A stretch of DNA of 64,000 bases from Methylobacterium dankookense (GCF_902141855.1 NZ_CABFVH010000015.1:1-64000), one strand, 5' to 3'; shown: positions 1 through 9,406, counted from the first letter of the stretch. Notes: generated from the letters alone by a model not told the origin. A program made the numbers and translations.

Positions 1-585
1 GGCCCGGGCGGCGCCGGAGCAGGTGGCGGCGCTGCCGAGCGCGGAGGTGCTCCCGATCGTGGCGCCTCCGACCGCGGCGGCGCGGAGCGGGGCGGCCAGG
101 GCCGGGATGCCGGCGAGCGTGGCACCTCCGACCGCGGTGGTGCCGAGCGTGGCGGTGCGGAGCGCGGCGGCCGCGAGGACGGCAAGGCGGGCGCCCGCGA
201 CGCGCAGGAGCGCGGCGGTCCGGGAGCCCGCGAGGGTCGGTCCGAGCGCGGTGGCGCCGAGCGTGGCGCGTCCGAGCGTGGCGCGTCCGAGCGCGGGGCC
301 CGGGGCGGCGGCGAGGCACGCGGCGCGGTGAACCGGCTCGACACGACCAAGCGCACCGAGTTCCGGCAGTCGATCACCCGCACCGGCGTCAGCCGCGTCA
401 CCAACGTGAACTTCAGCCTGAATGTCGGCACGGCGATCCCGCGCTCGGTCTCGCTGCACCGCCTGCCGCCGGCCATCGTCAGCCTCGTGCCGGCCTACGA
501 GGGCTACAGCTTCATCCTGGTGCGCGACGAGATCGTCATCATCGATCCCGACACCTACGAGATCGTGGACGTGATCCCGGCCTGA
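1..585 (+). CDS. DUF1236-domain protein with Gly/Arg-rich repeats, 5' end cut by window
   Basis: The reading frame is open from base 1 without a stop and ends at the TGA at 583-585, so the true start lies outside the window. The visible N-terminal ~105 residues are low-complexity Gly/Arg/Glu/Ala with degenerate repeats of the type ERGGA, ERGAS and DRGGA, probably disordered. The last ~85 residues form a compact block (PRSVSLHRLPPAIVSLVPAY, then a strand-rich VRDEIVIIDP tail) that matches what I know of DUF1236, a domain common in exported proteins of Hyphomicrobiales with no known function. A GTG at 328 could make a short version, but the repeat region has coding character in this frame. It converges on hrcA. 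Domain call fairly firm, function unknown. Confidence 0.75.
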   Translation, partial: GPGGAGAGGGAAERGGAPDRGASDRGGAERGGQGRDAGERGTSDRGGAERGGAERGGREDGKAGARDAQERGGPGAREGRSERGGAERGASERGASERGARGGGEARGAVNRLDTTKRTEFRQSITRTGVSRVTNVNFSLNVGTAIPRSVSLHRLPPAIVSLVPAYEGYSFILVRDEIVIIDPDTYEIVDVIPA

Positions 586-612
586 GCCGGCGGAATGCGA
601 AGGCGGGGGGCG

Positions 613-1704
613 TCAGCGCCCCCCGTCGAGCAGCTTCGAGACCACCCGGGCGGTGTAGTCGACCATCGGCACGATGCGGGCGTAGTTGAGCCGCGTCGGG
701 CCGATGACGCCGACCACGCCGACGATCTTCTGCGAGCCGTCGCGGAAGGGCGCGGCGATCATCGAGGAGCCGGAGAGCGAGAACAGCTTGTTCTCGGAGC
801 CGATGAAGATCCGCACCCCGTCGCCGCCCTCGGCCCGGGCGAGGAGGTCGATCACGTCCTTCTGCGTCTCCAGGTCGTTGAAGAGCAGGCGGATCCGCTC
901 GAGGTCCTCCACCGCGCGCAGGTCGTCGAGGAGGTTCGCCTGGCCGCGCACGATGAGCTGGCGCGCCTCGGAGGGACCCACCGAGGTGGCGAGCCCGGCA
1001 TCGACGAGGCGCTCGGTGATGGCGTCGAGCTCGCGCTTCATCGCCTGCCGCTCGGCCTCGATATCGGCGCGCAGCGTGCCGAGGGTGCGGCCCTTCAGCC
1101 GCGCGTTGAGGTAGTTCGAGGCCTCCTGCAGGGCGCCCGCCGGCAGGCCGCGCGGCAGGTCGAGCAGGCGGTTCTCCACCGAGCCGTCGTCCGAGACGAG
1201 GACGACGAGGGCGCGCTCGGCATCGAGGCGCACGAACTCGATATGCTTGAGGTGCACGTTCGTCTTCGTGGTCAGCACCACGCCCGCGCCGCGCGAGATG
1301 CCCGAGAGGAGCGTCGAGGCCTCGGCGAGCGCCGTATCGAAGGTGTGGCGCGAGGCGGCGGCCCGCATCTGCGCCTCGATCCGCTCCTGCTCGTCCCGGC
1401 CGACATCGCCGAGCTCCAGCATCGCGTCCACGAAGAAGCGCAGGCCCTGCTCGGTCGGCAGCCGGCCCGCCGAGGTGTGGGGCGCGAAGATCAGCCCGGA
1501 ATGCTCGAGATCCGACATCACGTTGCGGATCGAGGCGGGGGAGAGCGCCATCGGCAGGACGCGCGCGAGGTTGCGCGATCCCACCGGCTCGCCCGTGGTG
1601 AGATAGCTCTCGACGATCTGCCGGAAGATCTCGCGGGCGCGCTCGTTCAGAGCGTTGAGCGCGGGCCCGGAGGGCGGGGGGGTGAAGGTTGGGTGCTCGG
1701 TCAC
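613..1704 (-). CDS. hrcA: Heat-inducible transcription repressor HrcA
   Basis: The 363-residue protein has the family's usual length. An N-terminal winged helix ([20 protein letters not shown], then [20 protein letters not shown] and [14 protein letters not shown], about residues 18-75) is followed by the GAF-like and insert domains, with the conserved [14 protein letters not shown] stretch near residue 80. HrcA binds the CIRCE operator to repress groESL and dnaK-class chaperone genes and is released when GroEL is titrated by unfolded protein. The ATG start gives MTEHP. In many relatives grpE follows hrcA, but here a convergent DUF1236 gene lies downstream, so no grpE is adjacent. No CIRCE element is visible near the start, so this copy does not look self-regulated through CIRCE. 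Confidence 0.95.
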   Translation of the reverse strand: MTEHPTFTPPPSGPALNALNERAREIFRQIVESYLTTGEPVGSRNLARVLPMALSPASIRNVMSDLEHSGLIFAPHTSAGRLPTEQGLRFFVDAMLELGDVGRDEQERIEAQMRAAASRHTFDTALAEASTLLSGISRGAGVVLTTKTNVHLKHIEFVRLDAERALVVLVSDDGSVENRLLDLPRGLPAGALQEASNYLNARLKGRTLGTLRADIEAERQAMKRELDAITERLVDAGLATSVGPSEARQLIVRGQANLLDDLRAVEDLERIRLLFNDLETQKDVIDLLARAEGGDGVRIFIGSENKLFSLSGSSMIAAPFRDGSQKIVGVVGVIGPTRLNYARIVPMVDYTARVVSKLLDGGR

Positions 1705-1955
1705 GGGTCGGATCCTGGTCCGGCATTGTGGGCGCGGGGGGGCGCGCGATCAATCGCCCCCGCGCCGCTCTCCCCGCCGCAGGGGCGCAATGTGACACGC
1801 AACGCCGTCGCGGCCGCTTCCGATGCGTTCAGGATAAACGCGAAGCGATGGGACGGAATGGCGCCGGCTCGCGTTTCAGTGATGAGGTGGCGGCTCCGGC
1901 CGGCCTCTCCGACATCGCGAATCGAAGCCAAGAACCGAGGATGGGAGTCCCACGC

Positions 1956-2255
1956 ATGCGCTCTGGTGCCCGATCGATCCTGCCCAAGCTCGCCGCCGCC
2001 TTCGTGCTCTGCACCGGCCTCGGCCTCGCCGCCGCGCCCCGCGGCGCCGAGGCCGCGCCGCTCGCCGTGCCCGCCGTCGAGGCGCCGGACGCGCCCCTGG
2101 TCTCGGTGCGCCACGGCTGGGGTCACCGGCACCATGGCTGGGGCCACCGCCACCACGGCTACCACCGCGGCTGGCACCATCGCCGCCACTGGAACCACCA
2201 CCGCGGATACCGCCACCATCACCACCACCACCGCCGCGGCTTCTACCGCTACTGA
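1956..2255 (+). CDS. Small secreted histidine-rich protein
   Basis: This is a 99-residue protein. The N-terminus (MRSGARSILPKLAAAFVLC and a long Ala-rich core ending near AEAAP) looks like a Sec signal peptide. The mature part is dominated by His, Arg, Gly, Trp and Tyr, with about ten tandem GHRHHGW/YHRGWH-like units and a run of six His near the C-terminus. The ATG at 1956 is chosen because a purine-rich stretch (GAGGATGGGAG) ends about eight bases upstream; an ATG at 1941 in the same frame is possible. Such proteins are frequent in Methylobacterium and could bind Ni, Zn or Cu in the periplasm. Metal binding is inferred from composition only. It stands alone between divergent hrcA and rph. 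Confidence 0.7.
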   Translation: MRSGARSILPKLAAAFVLCTGLGLAAAPRGAEAAPLAVPAVEAPDAPLVSVRHGWGHRHHGWGHRHHGYHRGWHHRRHWNHHRGYRHHHHHHRRGFYRY

Positions 2256-2337
2256 GCCCGTATGCGCCGGGGCGGGTTGCCGCCCGCCCCGGCGGCCCTT
2301 ATGAGCCCGGCCTCGATCAGACATTGAGGAGCGGGTC

Positions 2338-3054
2338 ATGCGGCCCTCGAAGCGCGCGGCCGACGAGCTGCGCAAGGTGACGCTGGAGCGCGCGGTGGCG
2401 CGCTACGCCGAGGGGTCCTGCCTCGTCAGCTTCGGCGAGACCAAGGTGCTCTGCACCGCCTCCCTGGAGGAGCGCGGGCCGCCCTGGCTGCGCGGCTCGG
2501 GCAAGGGCTGGGTCACGGCCGAGTATTCCATGCTGCCGCGGGCGACCCATACCCGCACCCGGCGCGAGCTCTCCTCCGGCAAGCCCTCGGGCCGCACCCA
2601 GGAGATCCAGCGCCTGATCGGCCGCAGCTTGCGCGCCGTCACCAACCTGCCCGCGCTCGGCGAGCGCCAGATCACGGTCGATTGCGACGTGATCCAGGCC
2701 GATGGCGGCACCCGCACCGCCGCGATCACCGGCGCCTGGGTGGCCCTGCACGATTGCTTCGCCTGGATGCGCGAGCGTTCGATCATCTCGGTCGACCCGC
2801 TGCGCGACCACGTCGCCGCCATCTCCTGCGGCATCGCCAAGGGCACGCCGGTGCTCGACCTCGACTATGCCGAGGATTCCGCGGCCGAGACGGATGCGAA
2901 CTTCGTGATGACCGGCGCGGGTGGCCTCGTGGAGGTGCAGGGCACCGCCGAGGGCGCGCCCTTCTCCGAGGCGGAGCTCATCGAGCTCCTGCGGCTCGCC
3001 CGCGGCGGCGTGGCGCAGCTCGTCACCCTCCAGAAGCAGGCGATCGGATCGTGA
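2338..3054 (+). CDS. rph: Ribonuclease PH
   Basis: RNase PH is a phosphorolytic 3'-5' exoribonuclease that trims the 3' ends of tRNA precursors, releasing nucleoside diphosphates. The 238 residues match the family length. The opening [18 protein letters not shown], then [19 protein letters not shown], the [12 protein letters not shown] loop, [16 protein letters not shown] and [19 protein letters not shown] are all classic RNase PH segments, including the Arg residues used for phosphate and RNA binding. It overlaps rdgB by four bases (GTGA at 3051-3054), so the two are translationally coupled, as in many bacteria where rph and rdgB form an operon. Confidence 0.97.
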   Translation: MRPSKRAADELRKVTLERAVARYAEGSCLVSFGETKVLCTASLEERGPPWLRGSGKGWVTAEYSMLPRATHTRTRRELSSGKPSGRTQEIQRLIGRSLRAVTNLPALGERQITVDCDVIQADGGTRTAAITGAWVALHDCFAWMRERSIISVDPLRDHVAAISCGIAKGTPVLDLDYAEDSAAETDANFVMTGAGGLVEVQGTAEGAPFSEAELIELLRLARGGVAQLVTLQKQAIGS

Positions 3055-3680
3055 GCCGCATCCTCTCGGGCAAGGTCGTCATCGCGACCCACAATGCCGG
3101 CAAGCTCGTGGAGATGCGCGAGCTTCTGGAGCCCTTCGGCGTCGAGGCGGTCTCGGCCGGCGATCTCGGCCTGCCTGAGCCGGACGAGACCGGCACGATG
3201 TTCGCCGAGAACGCCGCGATCAAGGCGCAGGCCGCGGCGCAGGCCTCCGGCCTGCCGGCCTTCGCCGACGATTCCGGCCTCTGCGTGAACGCACTCGACG
3301 GAGCGCCCGGCATCTTCTCCGCCCGCTGGGCCGGCGCCTCCAAGGACTTCTCCGGCGCGATGGCGCGGATCCTGGCCGAGCTCGACCGGCGCGGCGCCAC
3401 GGATCGGCGCGCCCATTTCGTCTCCGCCCTGGTTCTCGCCTGGCCGGACGGCCATACCGAGCTGTTCGAGGGCCGCGTCTTCGGCGACCTCGTCGAGCCG
3501 CGCGGCACGGCCGGCTTCGGCTACGACCCGATGTTCCGCCCCGAGGGCTTCGATCGCACCTTCGGCGAGATCTCCTCAGCCGAGAAGCACGGGGTCGACT
3601 GGCAGAGCGGCAACGCCCTCTCGCACCGCGCCCGCGCCTTCGTGGCGCTCGCCGCCGCCTGCCTGCGGCGGCCGGGCTGA
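3051..3680 (+). CDS. rdgB: Non-canonical purine NTP pyrophosphatase (RdgB/HAM1 family)
   Basis: This enzyme hydrolyses ITP, dITP and XTP to the monophosphate plus pyrophosphate and so keeps deaminated purines out of DNA and RNA. The 209-residue protein starts at the GTG at 3051, inside the rph stop. Visible family signatures are [13 protein letters not shown] near the N-terminus (nucleotide-binding loop), [20 protein letters not shown] (catalytic Asp region), GFGYDPMF and, near the C-terminus, [10 protein letters not shown], which carries the Ser-His-Arg that recognises the 6-keto group. The upstream part of the long frame is an rph shadow. Cotranscribed with rph; hemW follows after 35 bases and may belong to the same transcript. 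Confidence 0.95.
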   Translation: MSRILSGKVVIATHNAGKLVEMRELLEPFGVEAVSAGDLGLPEPDETGTMFAENAAIKAQAAAQASGLPAFADDSGLCVNALDGAPGIFSARWAGASKDFSGAMARILAELDRRGATDRRAHFVSALVLAWPDGHTELFEGRVFGDLVEPRGTAGFGYDPMFRPEGFDRTFGEISSAEKHGVDWQSGNALSHRARAFVALAAACLRRPG

Positions 3681-3715
3681 TTGCGGCAGGATAAGCGGCT
3701 CCTCACATCGCAGCG

Positions 3716-4888
3716 ATGACCATGCCACCGGACCACCCGACCCGCGATGCGGGCTTCGGGGTCTACCTGCACTGGCCGTTCTGCGCGGCCAAATGCCCGT
3801 ATTGCGACTTCAACAGCCATGTCCGCCACGCGCCCGTGGACGAAGCGCGTTTCCTCGCGGCCTTCCGCGCCGAGATCGCGCATGTGGCTGCGCGCACGCC
3901 CGGGCGGCGGGTGACGAGCGTGTTCCTCGGCGGCGGCACGCCCTCGCTGATGCGGCCGGAGACGGTGGCGGGGCTGATCGAAGCGGTCGACGGTGCCTGG
4001 GGCATCCTGGGGGATGCCGAGATCACCCTCGAGGCCAACCCGTCGAGCGTCGAGGCCGGCCGTTTCGCCGGCTACAAGTTGGCGGGCGTCAACCGCGTCT
4101 CGCTCGGCGTCCAGGCCTTCGACGACGTCTCGCTGAAGAAGCTCGGCCGGCTGCACGACGCCGCTGAAGCCTTCGCGGCGATCCGGGTGGCGCAGACGCA
4201 TTTCGCGCGCACCTCCTTCGACCTGATCTATGCCAGGCCCGGCCAGACGCCCGCGGCGTGGCGGGCGGAACTGACGGAGGCGCTGGCGCGCGCTGCCGAG
4301 CATCTCTCGCTCTATCAGCTCACCATCGAGCCGGGCACGCCGTTCTTCGGCCTCGCCGCCGCCGGCAAGCTGGTGCCGCCGGACGAGGAGAGCGCGCGCA
4401 TCCTCTACGACGTGACGCAGGAGGTCTGCGCGGGCGCCGGGCTCCCGGCCTACGAGATCTCGAACCACGCACGGCCCGGCGCCGAATCGCGGCACAACCT
4501 GCTCTACTGGCGCTACGGCGAGTATGCCGGCATCGGCCCCGGCGCGCATGGCCGCCTGGTCACCGCGGAGGGCCGCATCGGCACCGTCACCGAGCGCGCG
4601 CCGGAAGCCTGGCTCGCCCGCGTGGAGGGCGCGGGCCACGGCATCGCCGAGACCGAGACGCTCTCCGAAGCCGACCAGGGCGACGAGTTCCTGATGATGG
4701 GCCTGCGCCTGTCCGAGGGCATCGACCCGGACCGCTACGCCGCTCTGAAGGGCCGGCCGCTCGACCGGGCCCGGCTCGACGCCCTCGTCGCGGACGGGCT
4801 GGTGGCGCGCCTCGCCTCGGGCCGCATCGCGGCGACGCCGCGCGGCGCGCCGGTCCTGAACGCCCTGGTCGCCGAACTCGCAGCCTGA
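3716..4888 (+). CDS. hemW: Radical SAM heme chaperone HemW
   Basis: The 390-residue protein carries a radical-SAM cluster motif near its N-terminus, Cys23-x3-Cys27-x2-Cys30 (FCAAKCPYCDF). The residue two after the last Cys is Phe, not Cys. That is the known difference between HemW-type proteins and true oxygen-independent coproporphyrinogen oxidase HemN, so this copy should be a heme-binding chaperone rather than a HemN enzyme. SVFLGGGTPSLM, NPSSVE, RVSLGVQAFDD and the C-terminal HemN-type domain are also clear. ATG at 3716 or 3722 are both possible starts. The gene follows rdgB closely, an arrangement found in other proteobacteria. Confidence 0.93.
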   Translation: MTMPPDHPTRDAGFGVYLHWPFCAAKCPYCDFNSHVRHAPVDEARFLAAFRAEIAHVAARTPGRRVTSVFLGGGTPSLMRPETVAGLIEAVDGAWGILGDAEITLEANPSSVEAGRFAGYKLAGVNRVSLGVQAFDDVSLKKLGRLHDAAEAFAAIRVAQTHFARTSFDLIYARPGQTPAAWRAELTEALARAAEHLSLYQLTIEPGTPFFGLAAAGKLVPPDEESARILYDVTQEVCAGAGLPAYEISNHARPGAESRHNLLYWRYGEYAGIGPGAHGRLVTAEGRIGTVTERAPEAWLARVEGAGHGIAETETLSEADQGDEFLMMGLRLSEGIDPDRYAALKGRPLDRARLDALVADGLVARLASGRIAATPRGAPVLNALVAELAA

Positions 4889-4900
4889 AATCCGAGGATT

Positions 4901-4944
4901 CCAAAGGGATCATCCCTTTGGCGGGGTCCGGGGCAGCGCCCCGG
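4901..4944. repeat. Palindromic intergenic repeat, likely bidirectional terminator
   Basis: Between the convergent hemW and lipoprotein genes lies a near-perfect palindrome at 4901-4921 (CCAAAGGGAT, one central base, ATCCCTTTGG). A second stem at 4928-4944 (CCGGGGC...GCCCCGG) follows. Paired CCAAAGGG/CCCTTTGG plus GGGGTCCGGGGC arms resemble a repeat I associate with Methylobacterium intergenic regions. Position between two gene ends suits a two-way transcription stop. There is no long T run, so Rho-independent action is uncertain. Confidence 0.6.
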
Positions 4945-4956
4945 TATTCTCCGTGA

Positions 4957-6174
4957 TCAGGTCCCGGGCTTGGCCAGCGCCCGCGGGGCCGGGCTCACCA
5001 CGGTCACGGCGTTGTTGCGGATCTCGTAGACGGCCAGCGCCCGCTCGCTCAGGCCCTCGGGCCGCAGGCGGAAGGTGCCGTCGACCCCGGCGAAGCCCGC
5101 GCCCGTCGTCAGCGTCGGCTCCGCGAAGCGCTGCGAGCCGTATTGCCGCGCCAGGGCGGCGGCCAGGGACACCGCGTCGAAGGCGAGCGAGGCGACCCGC
5201 GGCGGGTTGGTGCCGTAGCGGGCTTGGTAGCGCCCGGCGAAGGCGGTGAAGCCGGCCGTGTCCGGGGCGGCGAAGCGGCCGCCCTGCAGCGCCGGAAGGG
5301 CGAAGAGCCGCGGCTCGTTCCAGACCGCGGTGCCGACCGGGCGCACGCGCGCGGGCGAGAACCCCGCCTTCATCAACGCCGCCGAGACGGCGGGCAAGCC
5401 CTCCGCGGTCTCGGGCAGGAACAGGGCGTCGGCCTGCGGGGCGGGGCCGCCGATGACGGAGGCGAGCCGCTCCACCGCGGGGCCGGGCTGGCCGGGCGCA
5501 TAGCGCTCGATCCCGGCGAGGCGCGCGCCCTTGCGGGCCACCGCCTCGCGGAACTGGGCCTCGACCGCGTTGCCGTAGGCGCTCTCGGGGATCAGCGCCG
5601 CGAAGGAGCGCTTGCCGCCGGCCACGGACTCGTCGACGATCCGGTCCACCTCCGTCTGCGGCAGGAAGCTGAGCAGGTAGACGCCGCGCGCCGCCACGGT
5701 CGCGTCCGTCGAGAAGGCGATCACCGGCTTGCCCGCATTGCGCGCGGGCATGGCGGCGGCCTGGACGTTGGCCGCGAAGAGCGGGCCGAGCACGAGGTCG
5801 GCGCCCTCGGCGATGGCGGCCTGCGTGGCCTCGCGGGCGCCGTCGGGCGAGCCGCGGTCGTCCTTCACCAGGATCTGCAGGTCGGGCTGATGGAACTCCT
5901 CGTAGGCGAGTTCGGCGGCGTTGCGCATCGCCGCGCCGACCTGGGCGCCCGGCCCGGTCAGCGGCAGCACGAGCGCCACCTTCACCGAGCCGGCGCCGAT
6001 GGAGCCGGGCTGGCCCGCGGGGCCCGGCACCGCGGTCGGGGGAAGCTCCGCCTGCTGCGGGGGCGCTTGGCGGACCGTGCGCGGCCCGTCCGGGCCCGAG
6101 AGGCAGCCGCCGAGGGCGAACAGGCCCGCACAGAGCACGGCGAGGCGTGAAGCGGGAATGCGTGAGCGCGCCAT
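4957..6174 (-). CDS. Periplasmic lipoprotein, penicillin-binding protein activator / LppC-type substrate-binding fold
   Basis: The 405-residue product starts MARSRIP and has a lipoprotein signal with lipobox LGGC (Cys24), so it should be lipid-anchored in the periplasm. After a Pro-rich linker the body is a type I periplasmic-binding fold: VKVALVLPLTGPGAQVG, LVLGPLFAANVQA, GKPVIAFSTD and AGVDGTFRLRPEG. This is the architecture of LpoA/LppC and of branched-chain amino acid binding proteins. In alphaproteobacteria the lone lipoprotein form is annotated penicillin-binding protein activator. It lies next to rsmI and yraN, as lpoA does in Enterobacteria (lpoA-yraN), which supports that reading. 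Whether it activates a PBP here is not shown. The ORF could extend to 6513, but the lipobox fixes the start. Confidence 0.85.
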   Translation of the reverse strand: MARSRIPASRLAVLCAGLFALGGCLSGPDGPRTVRQAPPQQAELPPTAVPGPAGQPGSIGAGSVKVALVLPLTGPGAQVGAAMRNAAELAYEEFHQPDLQILVKDDRGSPDGAREATQAAIAEGADLVLGPLFAANVQAAAMPARNAGKPVIAFSTDATVAARGVYLLSFLPQTEVDRIVDESVAGGKRSFAALIPESAYGNAVEAQFREAVARKGARLAGIERYAPGQPGPAVERLASVIGGPAPQADALFLPETAEGLPAVSAALMKAGFSPARVRPVGTAVWNEPRLFALPALQGGRFAAPDTAGFTAFAGRYQARYGTNPPRVASLAFDAVSLAAALARQYGSQRFAEPTLTTGAGFAGVDGTFRLRPEGLSERALAVYEIRNNAVTVVSPAPRALAKPGT

Positions 6175-6289
6175 CGCAGGTCTCCCTCGCCGGACGAAAC
6201 GTCCCGCCACGCTGAAGCCCAACCTGTGAAAAGGCAACGCGGGCACGGGATTCATGCCAATTTCCCACAGCAGCCGTGGCATTGTGGCC

Positions 6290-7252
6290 ATGATGACCGA
6301 GCGATCCGACCCCGCCCGCCGCCCTGGCTCGCCGCCCCGCCGCGAGGCGCCTGCGACCTTCACCGCCTTCGGCCTCGCCAGCGAGGCCGAGCCGCTCGCG
6401 CCCGGATTGCACGTGGTGGCGACGCCGATCGGCAACCTGCGCGACATCACCATCCGCGCGCTCGCGACGCTGGCCGCGGCCGACGCGGTGCTCGCCGAGG
6501 ACACCCGCGTCACCCGGACCCTGCTCGCCCATTACGGGATCACGACCCCGCTCATGGCCTATCACGAGCACTCGACGGAGAGCGTCCGCGAGCGGATGGT
6601 CGAGCGCCTGCGCGAAGGGCAGGCGCTCGCCCTCGTCTCGGATGCCGGCACGCCGCTGGTCTCGGATCCCGGCTTCAAGCTGGTTCTCGCCGCGATCGAG
6701 GCCGGCATCCCGGTGACGCCGGTGCCGGGCGCCTCGGCGGTGATGACCGCCCTCGTCGCCGCCGGCCTGCCGACCGACCGCTTCTTCTTCGAGGGCTTCC
6801 TGCCGCAGAAGGGGGGCGCCCGGCGCAACCGCCTCGCCGAGCTCGGGCAGCTTCCGGGCACGCTGGTCCTGTTCGAGTCGCCCCACCGCTTGCCCGACAT
6901 GCTGGCGGATGCCGTCACGGTGCTCGGGCCCGAGCGGCCGGCGGCGGTGACGCGTGAGCTGACCAAGCTCTACGAGACCATCCGGCGCGGCACGCTGGGC
7001 GATCTCAGTGCCGCCTTCGCGGCGGAGGGGGCGCCCAAGGGCGAGATCGTGGTGCTGATCGGCGCCGGCCCCGAGGACGCGCCGGACGACGGCGACCCGG
7101 ATGCCCTCGACGCGGCGCTGAGGGCGGCGCTTGCCGAGCACTCGGTGAAGGATGCGGCGAGCCTCGTCGCGGCGCGGACGGGCCGCAAGCGCCGCCTCGT
7201 CTATGCCCGCGCCGTCGAGCTCGCCCGGACGGGATCCGATGACCCTGCCTGA
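6290..7252 (+). CDS. rsmI: 16S rRNA 2'-O-ribose C1402 methyltransferase RsmI
   Basis: RsmI methylates the ribose of C1402 in the decoding centre of 16S rRNA using SAM. After a ~35-residue charged leader, the tetrapyrrole-methylase fold is clear: [58 protein letters not shown] and [10 protein letters not shown]. The C-terminal RsmI helical domain ([17 protein letters not shown]) follows. I take the ATG at 6290 (another at 6293); an in-frame ATG at 6254 would add 12 residues. It diverges from the lipoprotein gene and overlaps yraN by 14 bases. Confidence 0.93.
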   Translation: MMTERSDPARRPGSPPRREAPATFTAFGLASEAEPLAPGLHVVATPIGNLRDITIRALATLAAADAVLAEDTRVTRTLLAHYGITTPLMAYHEHSTESVRERMVERLREGQALALVSDAGTPLVSDPGFKLVLAAIEAGIPVTPVPGASAVMTALVAAGLPTDRFFFEGFLPQKGGARRNRLAELGQLPGTLVLFESPHRLPDMLADAVTVLGPERPAAVTRELTKLYETIRRGTLGDLSAAFAAEGAPKGEIVVLIGAGPEDAPDDGDPDALDAALRAALAEHSVKDAASLVAARTGRKRRLVYARAVELARTGSDDPA

Positions 7253-7625
7253 GGCTGCGGCGGCGCGCCGCCGGGCCACGGAGCTGCGCGGGCGGCGTGC
7301 CGAATGGCTGGCGCTCGGCGCGCTGGTGCTGAAGGGCTACCGGCCGCTCGCCCTGCGCATGGCGGCTGGCGGCGGCGAGATCGACCTGATCGTGCGCCGC
7401 GGCGGCACCATCGCCTTCGTGGAGGTGAAGGCGCGCGCGAGCCTCGACGACGCGCGCGGGGCGATCGGCGCGGTCAAGCGGCGGCGCTTCTCGAAGGCGG
7501 TTCGGGTCTGGCTCGCGCGGAACCCGGCTTGCGCCGGGCTGACGCTACGCGCGGACGCGGTCTTCGTCGGGCGCGGGCGTTGGCCGGAGCACCGGCCGGA
7601 CGCGTTCCCGATCGAGGGGCTCTGA
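7239..7625 (+). CDS. YraN family protein (UPF0102, nuclease-like fold)
   Basis: This 128-residue protein begins at an ATG inside the end of rsmI. The core [22 protein letters not shown] gives the Glu...Asp...Glu-x-Lys pattern of a PD-(D/E)XK or Holliday-resolvase-like fold. That fold defines the YraN/UPF0102 family, whose biochemical role is unsettled. Gene order PBP activator, rsmI, yraN matches the conserved neighbourhood seen in gammaproteobacteria, though here the activator is divergent. The usual N-terminal [15 protein letters not shown] helix is present. Function beyond fold is unknown. Confidence 0.88.
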   Translation: MTLPEAAAARRRATELRGRRAEWLALGALVLKGYRPLALRMAAGGGEIDLIVRRGGTIAFVEVKARASLDDARGAIGAVKRRRFSKAVRVWLARNPACAGLTLRADAVFVGRGRWPEHRPDAFPIEGL

Positions 7626-7636
7626 TCGGCCGGCCG

Positions 7637-8026
7637 TCAGCCGGCCCTGCCCTTGATCGCGCCGATCAGGGTCCGCTTCAGGTCGGACTGGCTGAAGGGC
7701 TTCTGCACCACCGGGCGGTCGCGGAACGGCTCGCGGATGCCGGCACCGCCGTAGCCGGTGGAGAAGACGAGCGGCAGGTCGCGCTGAGCGATGGCTTCCG
7801 CGACCGGGTAGATCGGCTCGCCCGCGACGTTCACGTCGAGGATCGCGATGTCGAAGGTCTCAGTGCCCGCCATCTCGAGGGCGGTGGCGAGACGCGCCGC
7901 CGGCCCGACCACGTCGCAGCCGAAATCGAGGAGCATGTCCTCGAGAAGCATCGAGATCGCGGCCTCGTCCTCGACGACGAGCACGCGGATGCCCTGGAGA
8001 AGGTTCTCTGTCGGTTCCGCACTCAC
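7637..8026 (-). CDS. Single-domain response regulator (receiver only)
   Basis: The product is a 129-residue receiver domain with no output domain: IRVLVVEDEAAISMLLEDML (acidic pocket), FDIAILDVNVAG (phospho-acceptor Asp in LDV), PLVFSTGYG (Thr/Ser switch) and VVQKPFS (invariant Lys). I chose the GTG at 8026, which has an AAGGGA-type site upstream and gives a standard receiver start; an ATG at 8119 would add 31 residues without domain character. Lone receivers of this type in alphaproteobacteria often act with HWE/HisKA_2 kinases or in the general stress response. No kinase is adjacent, so its partner is not visible. Confidence 0.85.
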   Translation of the reverse strand: MSAEPTENLLQGIRVLVVEDEAAISMLLEDMLLDFGCDVVGPAARLATALEMAGTETFDIAILDVNVAGEPIYPVAEAIAQRDLPLVFSTGYGGAGIREPFRDRPVVQKPFSQSDLKRTLIGAIKGRAG

Positions 8027-8326
8027 GCCGAGATATCTTCCCTTGGATCCGTCCCGTTCCGAGCCTCCGGCGAGGCCCGAATCCCTGCCGGAGCGGTTCG
8101 TCCACGACCCCGGAAGCATGATCCCGCGAAGCTTTCGGCCCGCGGGATCGCCTGAGCCGTCGCCCGGATGGAGGGGTATGTCAAGCGGCTCCGGCTTCCA
8201 TCGATGCGGCGTGTTCGCGTCAATGTTACGCAGCGATACATTTATGGGCGGCCGATGCGGCGCAGCATCGCCCCTAGTCTAACCTAGGTTGGAAGAATGG
8301 GCGGGGGCGCCGACCTGTTGCCATGC
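8027..8326. other. Intergenic region upstream of the receiver gene
   Basis: No convincing gene. It holds a short perfect palindrome (AACCTAGGTT, 8282-8291), and a TTGACA hexamer on the minus strand near 8179 without a matching -10. Nothing else supported. Confidence 0.4.
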
Positions 8327-9406
8327 TCAGCCGTCCTTGAACGCGACTGTCGCGCCCTTGGCGACGTGGCGGCCGAGTTCCCGTGCGCTCCAGTTGGTGA
8401 GGCGGATGCAGCCGTGCGACTCGGTCTTGCCGACCTTCTCCGGCTCGGGCGTGCCGTGGATGCCGTAGGAGTCGATGGCGAGGTCGATCCAGACCGCGCC
8501 GACGGGATTGTTCGGCCCCGGCCTGATGGTGAACTTCTCGCGCGCCTTCACGCCCTTGAACGCGTATTTCGGATTGTAGGTGTAGGTCGGGTCGAAGGCG
8601 ACGCGGGTCACCTTGGTCTCGCCGCTCGGGGCCGGCTTCTCGGCGCTGCCGATCGAGGCCGGATAGAAGGCGAAGAGCTTGCCGGTCGTGTCGTAGGCGC
8701 GCAGGTCGCGGCTGCCCTTGTCGATCTCGATCCGGTCGACCTTCGGCTCCTCGGGCAGCTCCTTGGCGTTCGGCCGCCCGCTGCCCATCGGGGTCACGGC
8801 GGCCACGAGGAGCACGGTGCCCGTCTTGTCGAAGGATTTTCCGGGGTTGAGCGCGCTGAGCAGGTCGCGGCTCATGTGGAAGCGCTCGGCCAGCATCTCC
8901 CGGGCATTGGTGTAGCCGAGATCGTCGAGATCGGCCTGATCCTCCAGCTTCGCCGGGATGCGCGGCACGAACTCGGTCTTCGCGTCCGCCTCCGTCACCG
9001 TGTACTCGGTGACGGCCGGTCCGGAATCGGCCTGCAGCTTGGCGAGGATCTCCGGCGTCGGCCCCTGCGCCTCCGGCAGCCCTTGAGCCTGCGCGTAGGC
9101 CTTCAGCGCGCGCCGCATGTTGTCGCCGTCCTTGCCGTCGATGGCGCCGGGCGAGAACCGGGCCCGGTCGAGCAGGATCTGGACCTTCACGAGGAGCGGG
9201 TCCGGCCGCTCGGCCTTCGCCGCCTTCCGCTTCCTGTCCGCTTCCCTCTGCGGCAGGGCGGCGCCGTTGATGGCCTCCGCGGTGAGGGGCGGCGCCTCGG
9301 GGGCCTCGGGTCTCTTGCGCGCCTCGGCGATCCCCGTGAATCCAGCGAGCACGAGGGCGGCCAGGGGGAGGCCCAACCCGGCCCGCGACGGGAACCCGCG
9401 CATCAT
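8327..9406 (-). CDS. Periplasmic L,D-transpeptidase with peptidoglycan-binding domain
   Basis: The 359-residue protein has an N-terminal signal (hydrophobic core LGLPLAALVLAGFTG, cleavage near IAEA). A peptidoglycan-binding helical module follows at about residues 75-115 (KVQILLDRARFSPGAIDG, MRRALKAYA), and then a C-terminal YkuD domain. The catalytic signature is complete: HGTPEP with His317, then SHGCIRL at residues 330-336 with the nucleophile Cys333. YkuD enzymes make 3-3 cross-links in peptidoglycan or attach proteins to it. Rhizobiales carry many copies, in keeping with their L,D-linked polar walls. It is next to a second wall-related gene (extensin-like) in the same direction. Confidence 0.93.
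   Translation of the reverse strand: MMRGFPSRAGLGLPLAALVLAGFTGIAEARKRPEAPEAPPLTAEAINGAALPQREADRKRKAAKAERPDPLLVKVQILLDRARFSPGAIDGKDGDNMRRALKAYAQAQGLPEAQGPTPEILAKLQADSGPAVTEYTVTEADAKTEFVPRIPAKLEDQADLDDLGYTNAREMLAERFHMSRDLLSALNPGKSFDKTGTVLLVAAVTPMGSGRPNAKELPEEPKVDRIEIDKGSRDLRAYDTTGKLFAFYPASIGSAEKPAPSGETKVTRVAFDPTYTYNPKYAFKGVKAREKFTIRPGPNNPVGAVWIDLAIDSYGIHGTPEPEKVGKTESHGCIRLTNWSARELGRHVAKGATVAFKDG

Noticed and set aside
1705..1955. CIRCE operator at hrcA
   Set aside because: No TTAGCACTC-N9-GAGTGCTAA or close variant seen upstream of hrcA.
595..2304. Long plus-strand frame opposite hrcA
   Set aside because: Reverse-strand shadow of hrcA, with Arg/Gly/Glu/Ala-rich low-complexity translation typical of high-GC DNA.
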